A DNA stretch of 64,000 nt from assembly GCF_008824185.1 (NCBI RefSeq), contig NZ_CP044423.1, positions 695,501 to 759,500 on the forward strand, given 5' to 3'. Below are positions 7,777-16,367 of the stretch, one piece after another (position 1 is the stretch's first letter; the number at the start of each line of letters is the position of its first letter). The position numbers and the translations under genes are program-made. The stretch is from Paracoccus pantotrophus. Lineage in GTDB: Bacteria; Pseudomonadota; Alphaproteobacteria; Rhodobacterales; Rhodobacteraceae. The notes beneath the pieces were generated by a model. The model saw only the letters and a list, made by a program, of their open reading frames with translations, searched no databases and had not been told where the DNA came from.

Positions 7777-7917
7777 TCAATCGTGCTGAGGATCGTCTGA
7801 ACTACCGCTTCGGCTTCGCGGATTTTCGGGCAGAGGCGGTCTGACGAGGGCACGTCGACCGGGTATGCCGACGATTTCCGGGTATCGGCCCGTTCGAAGG
7901 GCCGGGATCGGCACCTG
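7777..7917. other. Unassigned segment between two IS pieces
   Basis: About 140 nt separate the IS427-like remnant from the intact IS5-type element. The reverse strand stays open here in one frame (PVDVPSSDRLCPKIREAEAVVQTI and neighbouring residues), but no family is recognised and no start signal is seen. It is probably leftover coding DNA from a gene or element destroyed by the insertions. Confidence 0.4.
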
Positions 7918-8930
7918 TGGGCAGACTCCACCTCATGCCAGCAGCCTTCGTCGGACGAGGAACAGGTTGCCGAGGGCGAACAGGGTGAAGAGCTGAGCAC
8001 GGTTCTTTGCAAGCCCGCGGTAGCGGGTCTTGAGATACCCGAACTGCTGCTTGATTACCCGGAAGGGATGCTCGACCCGAGCGCGCACCCTGGCGATGAC
8101 CCGGTTGATGTCCGCGTCGACGGGATGCAGCGCACCGCCCCTTGGCGCCTTGCGCATGACGCCCCAGAACTTGCCCGGCCCGGAGAACGCGGCCTCCCGC
8201 GCCGCGCTGACATAGCCCCTGTCCGCCCAGACTGATGTCTCCCCGCCGTGCAGGAGCGCGTCCCAGACCTGGCTGTCATGGACCTTCGCCGTCGTCGTCT
8301 CGAGGCTGTGCACGATGCCGCTGTCAGCATCGACGCCCACATGCGCCTTCATGCCGAAGTACCAGGTATTGCCCTTCTTCGTGGATGACATCTCGGGGTC
8401 GCGGGCCTTTGCCTCGTTCTTGGTCGACGAGGGCGCGTCGATGATGGTTGCGTCCACCAGTGTCCCGGAGCGCAGCGTGATCCCCTGATCGGCCAAATGG
8501 CTGTTCACCTCGGCGAACAGCTGCTCGGTCAGTCGGTGCTTCTCCAGCAGGTGGCGGAAGTTCAGGATCGTGGTCTCGTCGGGGATCCGATCGTCGCCAA
8601 GCTCGATGCCCGCGAACTGCCGCATGGCGTCGCTGTCATACAGTATCTCCTCGGCCAGCGGATCGCTCAGGGCGTACCACTGCTGCAGGAAGTAGACCCG
8701 CAGCATCGTCTCCAGCGGCATCGGGGGTCGCCCGCCCTTCGGCCCAGCCTTGGGGTAGTGCGGCTCGATCAGTGAAAGGAGGCGGCTCCACGGCACCACA
8801 GCCTCCATCTCGGCGAGGAACTTCTCCCGCCGCGTCTGCTTCTTCTTCATCGATTGGCGGAGGCCGGGAAAGGCAGGCTGCTTGGGCATCGGGGCGCATC
8901 CTCTGATGTCCCGCCCAGTCTACCTCAAGG
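7916..8930 (-). mobile_element. Intact IS5-family insertion sequence (ends approximate)
   Basis: The element carries one full-length transposase gene. Possible imperfect terminal repeats are GGCAGACT near 7920 and, inverted, GGTAGACT near 8921; ends are set from these and are uncertain. It sits between the IS427-like remnant on the left and the IS110 remnant on the right, and it probably truncated the IS110 element. Confidence 0.55.
7933..8889 (-). CDS. IS5-family transposase
   Basis: The 318-residue DDE transposase appears complete. It has the N-terminal KKKQTRREKFLAEMEAVVPW region, the DUF772-type GRPPMPLETMLRVYFLQQWY segment, the first catalytic Asp in LVDATIIDAP, the second in VWADRGYVSA and the Glu in RVRARVEHPFRVIKQQFGY. 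The AKARDPEMSSTKKGNTWYFGMKAHVGVD block is typical of the IS5 group. It catalyses cut-and-paste movement of its own element. No frameshift or stop interrupts it, so the element may still be active, unlike the two decayed neighbours. Confidence 0.93.
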   Translation of the reverse strand: MPKQPAFPGLRQSMKKKQTRREKFLAEMEAVVPWSRLLSLIEPHYPKAGPKGGRPPMPLETMLRVYFLQQWYALSDPLAEEILYDSDAMRQFAGIELGDDRIPDETTILNFRHLLEKHRLTEQLFAEVNSHLADQGITLRSGTLVDATIIDAPSSTKNEAKARDPEMSSTKKGNTWYFGMKAHVGVDADSGIVHSLETTTAKVHDSQVWDALLHGGETSVWADRGYVSAAREAAFSGPGKFWGVMRKAPRGGALHPVDADINRVIARVRARVEHPFRVIKQQFGYLKTRYRGLAKNRAQLFTLFALGNLFLVRRRLLA

Positions 8931-9629
8931 CGCGCGAGGCGCGAGGTTTTTCAGACCTTCCCTGAGAAAGGCAAGTGATGTCACCGGCCCAACACCGGGG
9001 ATCGACATCAGGCGCAGGCAGACGGTGTCGTCCCTGACAATATCCATCACCTTGCGGTGCAGCTGGGAGAAGGCCTCCCGGACCTTCCGTCTTGCGGCCG
9101 GCAAGACGCTGAACACCTCTTCCAGGTCCGGCAGGGCCTCGATGAGATCCTTCACTCGCGCTTCAAACCGTCCCGCATCAACAGTGCCCACCTTGAGGCC
9201 AAAGTTGCGCAACAGGACGCGGTGCTTCTGGCTGGCTACGGTCTTCACATGCACCGGGCGATACAGATTGACACGCATCATCTGGGCGATCCCGCGCGCG
9301 TCATTGCGGTCGATCTTGTCCACCTGCGCCTTGATGAAAGCCTTGGCGTGGCGCGTCTCGATGCAGATCGCCGGAAGGCCGGCCTTGGCCAGGCCCTCGG
9401 ACAGCCACTGGGATAACGGACCAGCCTCCGGCCCGACCCTCTCAAGCCGGGCACCCACGCCATTCAAGGCGCGAAAGATGTCCTCCGGGTGGCTTATGAC
9501 CTTGAGTTCCCGACGGATCCGGCCACCTCGTCGAGGATGCAGATCGCGGTCTCTTTTACCGATACATCCAGTCCGGCATTGTAGCTTCGTGCTGCGCTTC
9601 CTTCCCTGATGCTGGTGGCTGCTTCTCAC
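8925..9629 (-). pseudogene. Decayed IS110-family transposase
   Basis: The 234-residue frame stays open but does not encode a working enzyme. After STKL the family expects YAGLDVSVKETAICILDE; that text is present in the next frame (positions about 9525-9580), and a second shift returns to the original frame at RIRRELKV. Two compensating frameshifts have thus replaced the segment carrying the first DEDD-type catalytic Asp. About 20 residues are also missing between SQKHRVLL and RNFGLKVG. The protein stops soon after SIPGVGPVTSLAF, where IS110 transposases normally continue with the whole C-terminal Transposase_20 domain. The truncation point adjoins the intact IS5-type element. Confidence 0.85.
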
Positions 9630-9768
9630 AGACCACGCTCTACCATCGGCCCGAAGCGCAGCACCTCATGACGAGCGGGAAGGGAGGTGGGGCGCCAGCC
9701 GAATACCCCATCTGACCCGAGTCGGGCAAAAGTTTTGGCTCGATCCGCCAGACAGGTGGGAGTGCCGT

Positions 9769-10080
9769 TCAGATGGCGAAATCGTCCAGCGTCTTGCCGG
9801 CGGCCAATCCTTCGGCGATCCAGCGCGGTTTGCGGCCGCGCCCGCTCCAGGTCAGATCGGGATTCTCGGGGTGGACATATTTCGGCGCGGCCGCGGGACG
9901 CTGCGCTGCCGTCTCGATCAATTGCGACAGGGAAAAGCCGAATTGTTTCGCGGCCTCCTCGGCCTTGGCGCGGGCTTCGGCCTTGCGGCGAGCTTCGAAA
10001 CTGGCAATCGCCTTTTCGACATCCTTGCGCAGCTGTTTCAGCTCGGCCAGCGACAGGGCATTCGGATCAAATTCGGTCAT
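9769..10080 (-). CDS. H-NS-like nucleoid protein (HvrA/H-NS family)
   Basis: The 103-residue protein is read from an ATG preceded by AAGGAA; the longer upstream frame lacks a better site. It has an N-terminal charged oligomerisation helix (SLAELKQLRKDVEKAIASFEARRKAEARAKAEEAA) and the C-terminal DNA-binding motif PENPDLTWSGRGRKPRW, the hallmark of alphaproteobacterial H-NS/HvrA proteins. The family binds AT-rich DNA and silences horizontally acquired genes; HvrA of Rhodobacter modulates photosynthesis and nitrogen genes. It borders the IS pile-up and is separated from the next gene by about 550 nt. It is unclear whether it belongs to the core genome or came with the mobile DNA. Confidence 0.88.
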   Translation of the reverse strand: MTEFDPNALSLAELKQLRKDVEKAIASFEARRKAEARAKAEEAAKQFGFSLSQLIETAAQRPAAAPKYVHPENPDLTWSGRGRKPRWIAEGLAAGKTLDDFAI

Positions 10081-10636
10081 TTGCAGTTCCTTTCGATATG
10101 GCGATTGGCGCCTTGCGGCATTCGCGCCGGAAACGGCGGCCGGCGAAGGCACCGCGCGGATCGTCCGAAAATAGCTGCCAGCCGGTCGGTATATCAAGGT
10201 CCAGCCTCGCGCTTTTTCGACCGGCCCCTTGGCGCCATCGGGTATTTCACGCCCTTCGCAAATCGCGGCTGCGGCTTATGCGTTCACGCGATCTTAATCC
10301 CGGAAATTGTCCAATTTTGCTTTGGCCGGGCTGCTGGCGGCGCATTGTCATTCCGCACCTTTGCCTGGTTTCTTTTGTGCCGGCATGCGGGCATATCCGC
10401 GATCATGCGGCCGGTCATGCGATCCCGATCGGCCTGATCCGGAAAGCGCGGCGCTTGACCTTTCCGGCCGCACGCCTGGAAAATCGCCTTGCATTCATGC
10501 CTCGCGCGGGTCATCGGCGACAAGCCAGGCGGGAGGCCCCGCGCCGCGTTGATGGTTCGGCTTTCGCCGGCATATGATCCATGTCAAGGTGCGGCCGCGG
10601 CGGCCGGGGCCATATGTCGAAAATAGGGAGGCAGCC
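10081..10636. other. Long intergenic region, no gene recognised
   Basis: This 556-nt gap lies between the divergent H-NS-like and YeeE/YedE genes. Short frames exist on both strands but none has family features or a convincing start. A somewhat AT-richer patch (about 10290-10325) may hold promoter elements. No tRNA, repeat array or clear terminator is seen. Confidence 0.5.
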
Positions 10637-11698
10637 ATGGATCTCGACCTTCTGCTTGAGCATGTTCCCGAGCCGCAACTGGCGGCGATCTTCGGCCTTC
10701 TGGTCGGGGCCGTCTTCGGCTTTTCCGCGGAACGGTCGTCCTTTTGCCTGCGCGCGGCGACGGTGGAATTCGCCCGCGGCAGCCTGGGGCCCAAGGTCGC
10801 GGTCTGGCTGCTGACCTTTTCGACCGCGGTGATCTGGGTCCAGGGGGCGGGGCTTCTGGGCCTGTTCCGCACCGAGCAGGCGCGGATGATGGCCGTCACC
10901 GGCAGCTGGTCGGGCGCGATGATCGGCGGGCTGATGTTCGGCGCGGGCATGGTGCTGGCGCGGGGCTGTTCGGGGCGGCTGCTGGTGCTGGCGGCGACGG
11001 GGAACCTGCGCTCGCTGGTGTCGGGGCTGATCTTCGCGGTGGTGGCGCAGATGGCGCTGCATGGCTGGCTGGCCCCCCTGCGGCAGGAACTGGCGGGGCT
11101 GTGGACCACGCCGGGCGGGCGCAATGTCAGCCTGCTCATGGCGCTGCCGCTGCGCGAATCCGGGGCCATCCTGGTCGGCATCGGCTGTGCCGTGCTGGCG
11201 CTCTGGCTGGCGCGGGCGAACCGGATCGGCCTGCCGGTGCTGATCTTTGCCTCGGGCGTGGGCTTTGCGGTGGCGCTTGGCTGGGTGCTGACCTTTTCCC
11301 TGTCGCAGCAGGCCTTCGAGCCGGTCAGCGTGACCTCGGCCACCTTTTCCGGGCCTTCCGCCAGCACGCTGATGTTCTTCCTGACCGAAAGCCCGGTGCT
11401 GGATTTCGACATCGGCCTGGTGCCGGGCGTCTTTGCCGGCGCCTTTCTGTCGGCGGCGCTGAAGCGGCGGCTGAAGTTCCAGGGCTTCGAGGGCGAGGGG
11501 CAGATGCGGCGCTCGATGCTGGGGGCGGCGCTGATGGGGTTCGGCGCCATGCTGGCCGGGGGCTGCGCCATCGGCGCCGGGGTCTCGGGCGGCTCGATCT
11601 TCGTGGCGACGGCCTGGCTGGCGCTGCTCTGCATGTGGATCGGCGCCGTCATCACCGACTGGCTGGTGGATCAATCCGCGCATCGGGCGACGGCGTGA
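10637..11698 (+). CDS. YeeE/YedE family sulfur-compound transporter
   Basis: The 353-residue membrane protein begins at an ATG with AGGGAGG upstream. It has about nine to ten hydrophobic segments and the conserved cysteine motifs of the YeeE/YedE (TsuA) family: SAERSSFCLRAA near the N-terminus, GAGMVLARGCSGRLLVLAATGNLRSL in the middle and LAGGCAIGAGVSGGS near the C-terminus. TsuA is a thiosulfate importer in which such cysteines pass the substrate. It stands just outside the sox block, transcribed toward the rhodanese gene and, across it, soxH. A second family member lies beyond soxR at 25.2 kb, so the sox cluster is flanked on both sides. Import of thiosulfate or another sulfur species is likely; the exact substrate is not known. 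Confidence 0.85.
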   Translation: MDLDLLLEHVPEPQLAAIFGLLVGAVFGFSAERSSFCLRAATVEFARGSLGPKVAVWLLTFSTAVIWVQGAGLLGLFRTEQARMMAVTGSWSGAMIGGLMFGAGMVLARGCSGRLLVLAATGNLRSLVSGLIFAVVAQMALHGWLAPLRQELAGLWTTPGGRNVSLLMALPLRESGAILVGIGCAVLALWLARANRIGLPVLIFASGVGFAVALGWVLTFSLSQQAFEPVSVTSATFSGPSASTLMFFLTESPVLDFDIGLVPGVFAGAFLSAALKRRLKFQGFEGEGQMRRSMLGAALMGFGAMLAGGCAIGAGVSGGSIFVATAWLALLCMWIGAVITDWLVDQSAHRATA

Positions 11699-11780
11699 CC
11701 GGGCGGGGGCCGGAAAAAGGCGGGGCCCGGAAAATGCCGGCCGGGCGCATGAAATCACTTCGTAATATCGCTTAAGCCGT

Positions 11781-11790
11781 ATATTCGTAT
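11781..11790. promoter_or_regulatory. Candidate SoxR-type site upstream of rhodanese gene
   Basis: ATATTCGTAT lies 30 nt before the rhodanese start in an AT-rich patch. It differs by one base from ATATTCCTAT in the soxS-soxV gap and fits ATATTnnTAT together with the soxW-soxX gap. SoxR binding to the two latter regions is known in Paracoccus pantotrophus; extension to this site is inference. Confidence 0.4.
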
Positions 11791-11819
11791 CTTGCTATAT
11801 AAGCAGGAGAGGATTTCAC

Positions 11820-12404
11820 ATGCGTGCCATTCTTTTTGGCCTGGCCTTGTCGGCGCTGTCGCCCCTGGCGCCGGCCTGGGCCGATGATGCGGCGGCCTTG
11901 CCCGAAAACAAGCAGACGGAGCAGAAGCTGTATCTGACCGCGGCCGAAGCCTATGAAAAGGTTGTGCAGTCCCCGCAGGAGGTGCTGTTTCTTGACGTGC
12001 GCTCGCCCGGCGAGGTGGCCTTTGTCGGCATGGCGACCGTTGCGGATGCCAACGTGCCCCACATGATCCAGCCCGCCTCGCCCGCCTGGGACGACAAGCG
12101 CGCGACCTTCAAGATGGAAAGCAATCCCGGCTTCATCGACGAGGTCCGGGCCCGGTTGCAGGCCAAGGGCCTGGGCCAGGATGCGGCCATCGTCCTGATC
12201 TGCCGGTCGGGCGACCGCAGCGCCAAGGCGGCCAACGAGCTGGCCAAGGCGGGTTTCGGCAATGTCTGGTCGGTGACGGACGGGTTCGAGGGCGATCTTG
12301 CCAAGGACGGGCCGCTGGCCGGGACCCGCAGCGTCAACGGCTGGAAGAACGCGGGCCTGCCCTGGAGCTACAAGCTGGACAAGGCCAAGATGCACGGGAT
12401 GTAA
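11820..12404 (+). CDS. Periplasmic rhodanese-domain protein
   Basis: The protein has 194 residues with an N-terminal Sec signal (MRAILFGLALSALSPLAPAWA, cut near residue 21) and a single rhodanese domain. LFLDVRSPGEVAFVG is the CH2A-type strand, and the active-site loop is CRSGDRS with the catalytic cysteine that would carry a persulfide. Rhodaneses transfer sulfane sulfur between donors such as thiosulfate and acceptors such as thiols or cyanide. AGGAG precedes the ATG. The gene is convergent with soxH, has its own AT-rich upstream region and is next to a YeeE/YedE transporter, so it probably serves periplasmic sulfane handling alongside the Sox system. It is not one of the canonical sox genes. 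Confidence 0.87.
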   Translation: MRAILFGLALSALSPLAPAWADDAAALPENKQTEQKLYLTAAEAYEKVVQSPQEVLFLDVRSPGEVAFVGMATVADANVPHMIQPASPAWDDKRATFKMESNPGFIDEVRARLQAKGLGQDAAIVLICRSGDRSAKAANELAKAGFGNVWSVTDGFEGDLAKDGPLAGTRSVNGWKNAGLPWSYKLDKAKMHGM

Positions 12405-12419
12405 CCCGGCGCCCCCGTG

Positions 12420-12446
12420 CGGCCGGGCAGGGCAGGTGCCCGGCCG
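12420..12446. terminator. Hairpin between convergent rhodanese gene and soxH
   Basis: A perfect 10-bp GC-rich stem (GGCCGGGCA with its complement TGCCCGGCC plus one closing pair) with a 7-nt loop sits in the 51-nt convergent gap. No long T-run follows on either strand, but the location suits a bidirectional terminator. Confidence 0.55.
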
Positions 12447-12455
12447 GCCGCAGTC

Positions 12456-13409
12456 TTATTCGAACTCCATCTCGGCAAAGACCACGCCGGCATTCTTGGT
12501 CGCCAGTTCCTCGAACGTATCGAGCCGCGACCAGCGCGACTGGTCGACGTAATAGGCGCCGCCCAGATCGCCGCCCTCCTCGATATGCGCGCCGATCTTT
12601 TCGCGCAGATCGACCAGGTAGTCGCGGGTATAGCGCGCGACCTGCGCCAGGTTCGTCGGATGGCCGTGGCCGGGAATGACATAGGCCGGCGCCAGCGGCG
12701 CGAATTTCGTCTCCCATGTCTCGATCCAGCACGAGGTGCAGGTGCCCTCGAAGATCGGCGGCATGCGCTCGTGAAAGGCGATGTCGCCGGCGATCATCAT
12801 CGACCATTGCGGGATCCAGACCTGGGTGTCGCCGGGCGAATGCGCGGGCCCCAGGTGCAGCACCTCGATGGCGACGCCGCCCATGGTGATGTCCTTGCGG
12901 TCGGTGAAGGTCTCGGTCGGATGGGCGATGACCGTGCCCTCGGCCCTTTCGCGGGCATAGTTCTGCAGGCCGGCCAGATCCTGCGGCGCGCCGTCGGCGA
13001 ATTCGGCGGCGGCCTCTGCATGCGCCAGGATCGGCACGCCCTGCGCCGCCCAATAGCCGTTGCCCAGCATGGCGTGGCCCTGGCCGTTTTCGTTGATGAC
13101 CAGCTTGACCGGCTGGTCGGTGACGGCGCGGATTTCCGCGTGCAGCGCCTCGGCCAGTTTCCACGAGGCGCCGGAATTGACCACGATCACCCCTTCATCC
13201 GTGACGATGAAGCTGAGGTTGTTGTTGTGCCCGGCATTGTCATAGGTCGGCGGCGCGGTGGCGCCGATGGCCGAAAAGACATGCGGGATCACCTCGACCG
13301 GCTTCGAATACAGCACGGATTGCGGGTATTGATCGGGGATGTCCTCGGAGGCGAAGGCAGGCGCGGCGAAGGCGGGCGCGGCGACTAGGCAAAGGATCAG
13401 GCGGCGCAT
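12456..13409 (-). CDS. soxH: SoxH, metallo-beta-lactamase-fold periplasmic protein
   Basis: The 317-residue protein has a signal peptide (MRRLILCLVAAPAFAAPAFA). The metal-binding core is altered from the canonical HxHxDH to a NENGQGHAMLGN-type segment, followed by HLGPAHSPGDTQVW and PGHGHPTN. It thus keeps several ligands of the metallo-hydrolase fold (quinoprotein-relay/SoxH group). SoxH is the last gene of the sox operon and in P. pantotrophus is not needed for lithotrophic growth on thiosulfate; its role is unsettled. The start overlaps the soxG stop. A hairpin follows the gene. Confidence 0.88.
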   Translation of the reverse strand: MRRLILCLVAAPAFAAPAFASEDIPDQYPQSVLYSKPVEVIPHVFSAIGATAPPTYDNAGHNNNLSFIVTDEGVIVVNSGASWKLAEALHAEIRAVTDQPVKLVINENGQGHAMLGNGYWAAQGVPILAHAEAAAEFADGAPQDLAGLQNYARERAEGTVIAHPTETFTDRKDITMGGVAIEVLHLGPAHSPGDTQVWIPQWSMMIAGDIAFHERMPPIFEGTCTSCWIETWETKFAPLAPAYVIPGHGHPTNLAQVARYTRDYLVDLREKIGAHIEEGGDLGGAYYVDQSRWSRLDTFEELATKNAGVVFAEMEFE

Positions 13410-14320
13410 CAGATCTCTCCCGTGAAGCGATAGCCGGTCTCGGTCTTTTCGACCCGGCCGATGCCGCCTTGCGGCAGGTGGTAGCCGATGAAGGGTATGG
13501 AATCCGCCGCCAGCCGCTCCAGCAGCGCGACGCGGCTGGCGGCGGCCAGCGGCGGATCCTGGTCCGAGGGCGAGGGCCAGTCCGGGCGCTCGAAGGCGAT
13601 GTGGTGGTTGCCGATCGCATCGCCAACGACCATCAGCGCGCCCTCGGGCGTCGCGATCTCATAGGCCAGGTGGCCGGGGGTATGGCCGGGGGTCAGCCGC
13701 GCGGTGATGCCGGGCAGGGCCTCTTCGCCGTCGGCGAGCTTACGGATGCTGTCGGCCACCACCTCCAGCCGGCGCGAGGCGCCGATGGCAAAGCTGGCGC
13801 GTTCCTCGCCGATGCTCTCGACGGTGGCGGGATCCATCCAATAGTCGAACTCGGCCTGGCCGATCATGTATTCGGCCTGGGCAAAGACCGGCTCGTCGAA
13901 CTCGTCCAGCAGGCCCCAGAGGTGATCGGGGTGGCCATGGGTGATCAGCACATGGGTCACGTCCTCGGGCGTCAGCCCCAGCGCCTCCAGTGCCTCGATC
14001 ACCTTGCCGGCGGTCGGCATGAAGTCCGGGCCCGATCCCAGGTCGAACAGCACCGTGTTGGTGCCGTCGCGCAGCAGCGTCAGGTTGCAGGGCGGCGTCA
14101 GCCCGCCCGCCGCCAGCCCGTGCCGGGCCATGAGGGCCGAGACCTCGGCCTCGGGCAGGTCGGCGAAGGCGAAGTCCAGCGGCAATTCCAGATGCCCGTC
14201 CGACAGGCTGTCGATCCGCACCGGACCCATGGCGACGGTGGTGGCGGCCCAGGCCCGCCCGTAGGGCAGGGCCAGCGCAGCGGCAGAGGTTGCAAGGAAA
14301 TGGCGGCGGCTCAGGTGCAT
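13409..14320 (-). CDS. soxG: SoxG, zinc hydrolase-fold protein
   Basis: The 303-residue protein has an RRHFLATSAAALALPYGRAWA export signal (Tat-like) and a clear metallo-beta-lactamase site, ITHGHPDHLWG (HxHxDH), plus LTPGHTPGHLAYE and VVGDAIGNHH further on. SoxG is predicted to be a periplasmic metallo-hydrolase related to enzymes acting on thioesters or persulfides. It lies between soxF and soxH with a 17-nt gap and a 1-nt overlap respectively, within one transcript. It is not part of the core thiosulfate-oxidising complex, and its reaction is unproven. Confidence 0.88.
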   Translation of the reverse strand: MHLSRRHFLATSAAALALPYGRAWAATTVAMGPVRIDSLSDGHLELPLDFAFADLPEAEVSALMARHGLAAGGLTPPCNLTLLRDGTNTVLFDLGSGPDFMPTAGKVIEALEALGLTPEDVTHVLITHGHPDHLWGLLDEFDEPVFAQAEYMIGQAEFDYWMDPATVESIGEERASFAIGASRRLEVVADSIRKLADGEEALPGITARLTPGHTPGHLAYEIATPEGALMVVGDAIGNHHIAFERPDWPSPSDQDPPLAAASRVALLERLAADSIPFIGYHLPQGGIGRVEKTETGYRFTGEI

Positions 14321-14337
14321 GGGGTTCTCCTTCCGGT

Positions 14338-15600
14338 TCAGCCGAAGATGTCGGCGGTGATGCCCGCATACCAGCCGAGGCTTTCCTCGTAGGTCAGCTT
14401 GCGCAGCGCCGCATCCTCGCCGGTGTTGCTGATGAAGTTCTCGACGCTGGCGATCCGGTCGCCGTTCGGCTGGTAGGACGCGCCCAGCTTTATGCCGTCA
14501 TCGGGGGCCAGCAGCGACCAGCAGGTGTTGGAATACTTGGCCGGGAACACCCGCGACCCGGTCAGCTCGCCCCGGATCGCCATGGCGGCGACCTTGGCCT
14601 GGCTGTTGGCCGAGAAGGCGGATTTGGGCATGTCGCCCTGGGCGCTGGAATCGCCCAGGATCCAGACATTCTCGTCCATCCGCGACTTCATGCTGTCGGG
14701 ATGGACCGGGGCCCAGCCGCTCTCGTCGGTCAGCCCGGCGATGGCGGCGATCCGGCCGGCGCTCTGGGCCGGGATCACGTTGCAGCAATCGACCTTTTGC
14801 GCCGTGCCCTCGACCAGCACCTCCATGCTGTCTGGGCGCACCTCGACGGCGCCGCCGCCGAATTCGGGGCCGATCCATTCGACCATGCCATTGTAATGTT
14901 TCCCCCAGCCCTCCTCGAACAGCGCCTGCTTGGAGAACTTGTCCTTGGGATCCAGGATGATGATCTTGGCGGTCGGATTGGTCTGCTTGAGCAGATGCGC
15001 GACCATGCTGACCCGCTCATAGGGGCCCGGCGGGCAGCGATAGGGGTTGGGGGGCGCGACCATGGCGAAGACGCCGCCCTGGGGCATCGCCTCGATCATG
15101 CGCCGGAGCAGCTGGGTCTGCGGCCCGGCCTTGTAGGCATGGGGCATGATCTCGGCCGCCTCCAGCGACCAGCCGGGGACCGAATCCGGCTTGAACTCGA
15201 TGCCGGGCGACAGCACCAGCCGGTCATAGGGCAGCACCTGCCCGCCCGCCAGAGTGACGGTCCGCGCCGCGCGATCCACGGCGACGGCGGTGTCATTGAC
15301 GACGGCGACGCCGGCGGCGGACAGCTTGTCATAGCCGTGCTGAAGGCTTTCGAAATCGCGGAACCCGCCGATATAGAGATTCGAGAAGAAGCAGGTCGTA
15401 TAGACCGGATTGGCCTCGACCAGGGTCACGTCCAGCGCGCCTTGGGAATCCCTGGCCATGTAATGGGCCGCGGTGCCGCCGCCGGCGCCGCCGCCGATGA
15501 CGACGACCTTCGGCTTGCCCTGTCCCAGGACGACGGGCGCATAAAGCAGCCCGGTGGCGGCGGTGGCGCCCGCGATCAGCGATCGTCTCGTCAGGATCAT
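14338..15600 (-). CDS. soxF: SoxF, flavoprotein of sulfide dehydrogenase type
   Basis: The 420-residue protein begins at an ATG with AGGAG upstream; the longer open frame before it overlaps soxE without a signal. It has a Tat-type leader (LTRRSLIAGATAATG), the FAD-binding VVVIGGGAGGGTAAHYMARD dinucleotide fold, and redox cysteines TTCF (about residue 70) and NVIPAQ/CCN regions as in flavocytochrome c sulfide dehydrogenase. The DENVWILGDSSAQGDMPKSA segment is the second FAD contact. SoxF has sulfide dehydrogenase activity in P. pantotrophus and pairs with the cytochrome SoxE encoded just upstream. The C-terminus matches the FCSD-specific domain. Confidence 0.92.
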   Translation of the reverse strand: MILTRRSLIAGATAATGLLYAPVVLGQGKPKVVVIGGGAGGGTAAHYMARDSQGALDVTLVEANPVYTTCFFSNLYIGGFRDFESLQHGYDKLSAAGVAVVNDTAVAVDRAARTVTLAGGQVLPYDRLVLSPGIEFKPDSVPGWSLEAAEIMPHAYKAGPQTQLLRRMIEAMPQGGVFAMVAPPNPYRCPPGPYERVSMVAHLLKQTNPTAKIIILDPKDKFSKQALFEEGWGKHYNGMVEWIGPEFGGGAVEVRPDSMEVLVEGTAQKVDCCNVIPAQSAGRIAAIAGLTDESGWAPVHPDSMKSRMDENVWILGDSSAQGDMPKSAFSANSQAKVAAMAIRGELTGSRVFPAKYSNTCWSLLAPDDGIKLGASYQPNGDRIASVENFISNTGEDAALRKLTYEESLGWYAGITADIFG

Positions 15601-15653
15601 CTTTTTCTCCTCCCTGATGAACGGCCCGGCGCATGGCGCCGGCCGCTTTTCGG

Positions 15654-16364
15654 TCATTCGAGCGTGGCGAAGAAGGCCGCCAGCGCCGCGATCTCTTCCT
15701 CGCTGAGCCGGCCGGCCATCATCTGCATCACCGGATGCGGCCGCAATTTCTGCTTGTAGGCGTGCATCGCGACCACGAAATCCTCCTGCGGCCAGCCGGC
15801 GATCGAGGGGATGCCCTGGTCCGAGCCGTCGCGCTGGTGGCAGGTCGTGCATTCCGCCGACAGATAGGCGCCGAATTCGGGATCCCCGCGCAGGGCCAGA
15901 ACCTCCTCGGACAGCACCGGCGCGTTGCGCCGCGCGGTGGGCTCGGCCTCTGGAATGTCCTGGGGCCGGTCGGAATGGTCGCGCATATAGGCCATCAGAT
16001 CGGCCCGCGCCTGGGGATCGGCCAGGCCGCGATAAGACATGCGCGTCCCTGTCACCAGGGCCTTGGGGTTCTCGATATAGGCGTCGAGCGTTTCCAGGGT
16101 CCAGGTCAGGCCATCATTGCCCTTGCGCTTCATGGCCCTGGAATAGTTGAAATCGGCAAGAGCGGCGGCACGGCGGCCGAAAACGCCGTTCAGCCTTGGG
16201 CCGACGGCATTGCGCGCGTCCTGGCCGATCCGGTGGCAGATCGCGCATTCCTTGCGAAACAGGACCGCTCCATGAACCGTATCGCCGATTTCCTCGGCTG
16301 CGGCCGGTGTGGCACCGGCCGCGGCAACCGTGAACAGCGCGGACAGGAGTTTGCGCTGTCTCAT
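15654..16364 (-). CDS. soxE: SoxE, diheme cytochrome c
   Basis: This 236-residue exported cytochrome has two heme-c attachment sites, CAICH near residue 37 and CTTCH near residue 167, and methionines such as GTRMSYRGL placed as distal ligands. A cleavable signal ends near AAAE. SoxE is the electron-accepting partner of SoxF. The start is 3 nt after the soxD stop, so they are co-translated; the N-terminal heme domain is visibly similar to the C-terminal domain of SoxD (GPRLNGVFGR / GPLLNGIVGR, then ENPKALVTGTRMSYRGL / ENPKGFMKGTKMSFAGL), indicating duplication of one cytochrome module. Confidence 0.92.
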   Translation of the reverse strand: MRQRKLLSALFTVAAAGATPAAAEEIGDTVHGAVLFRKECAICHRIGQDARNAVGPRLNGVFGRRAAALADFNYSRAMKRKGNDGLTWTLETLDAYIENPKALVTGTRMSYRGLADPQARADLMAYMRDHSDRPQDIPEAEPTARRNAPVLSEEVLALRGDPEFGAYLSAECTTCHQRDGSDQGIPSIAGWPQEDFVVAMHAYKQKLRPHPVMQMMAGRLSEEEIAALAAFFATLE

Positions 16365-16367
16365 GCG

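Noticed and set aside
7707..8012. 101-codon reverse frame crossing from the IS5-type element into the IS427-like remnant
   Set aside because: It spans the junction of two elements and only short parts are meaningful; no complete domain or start signal.
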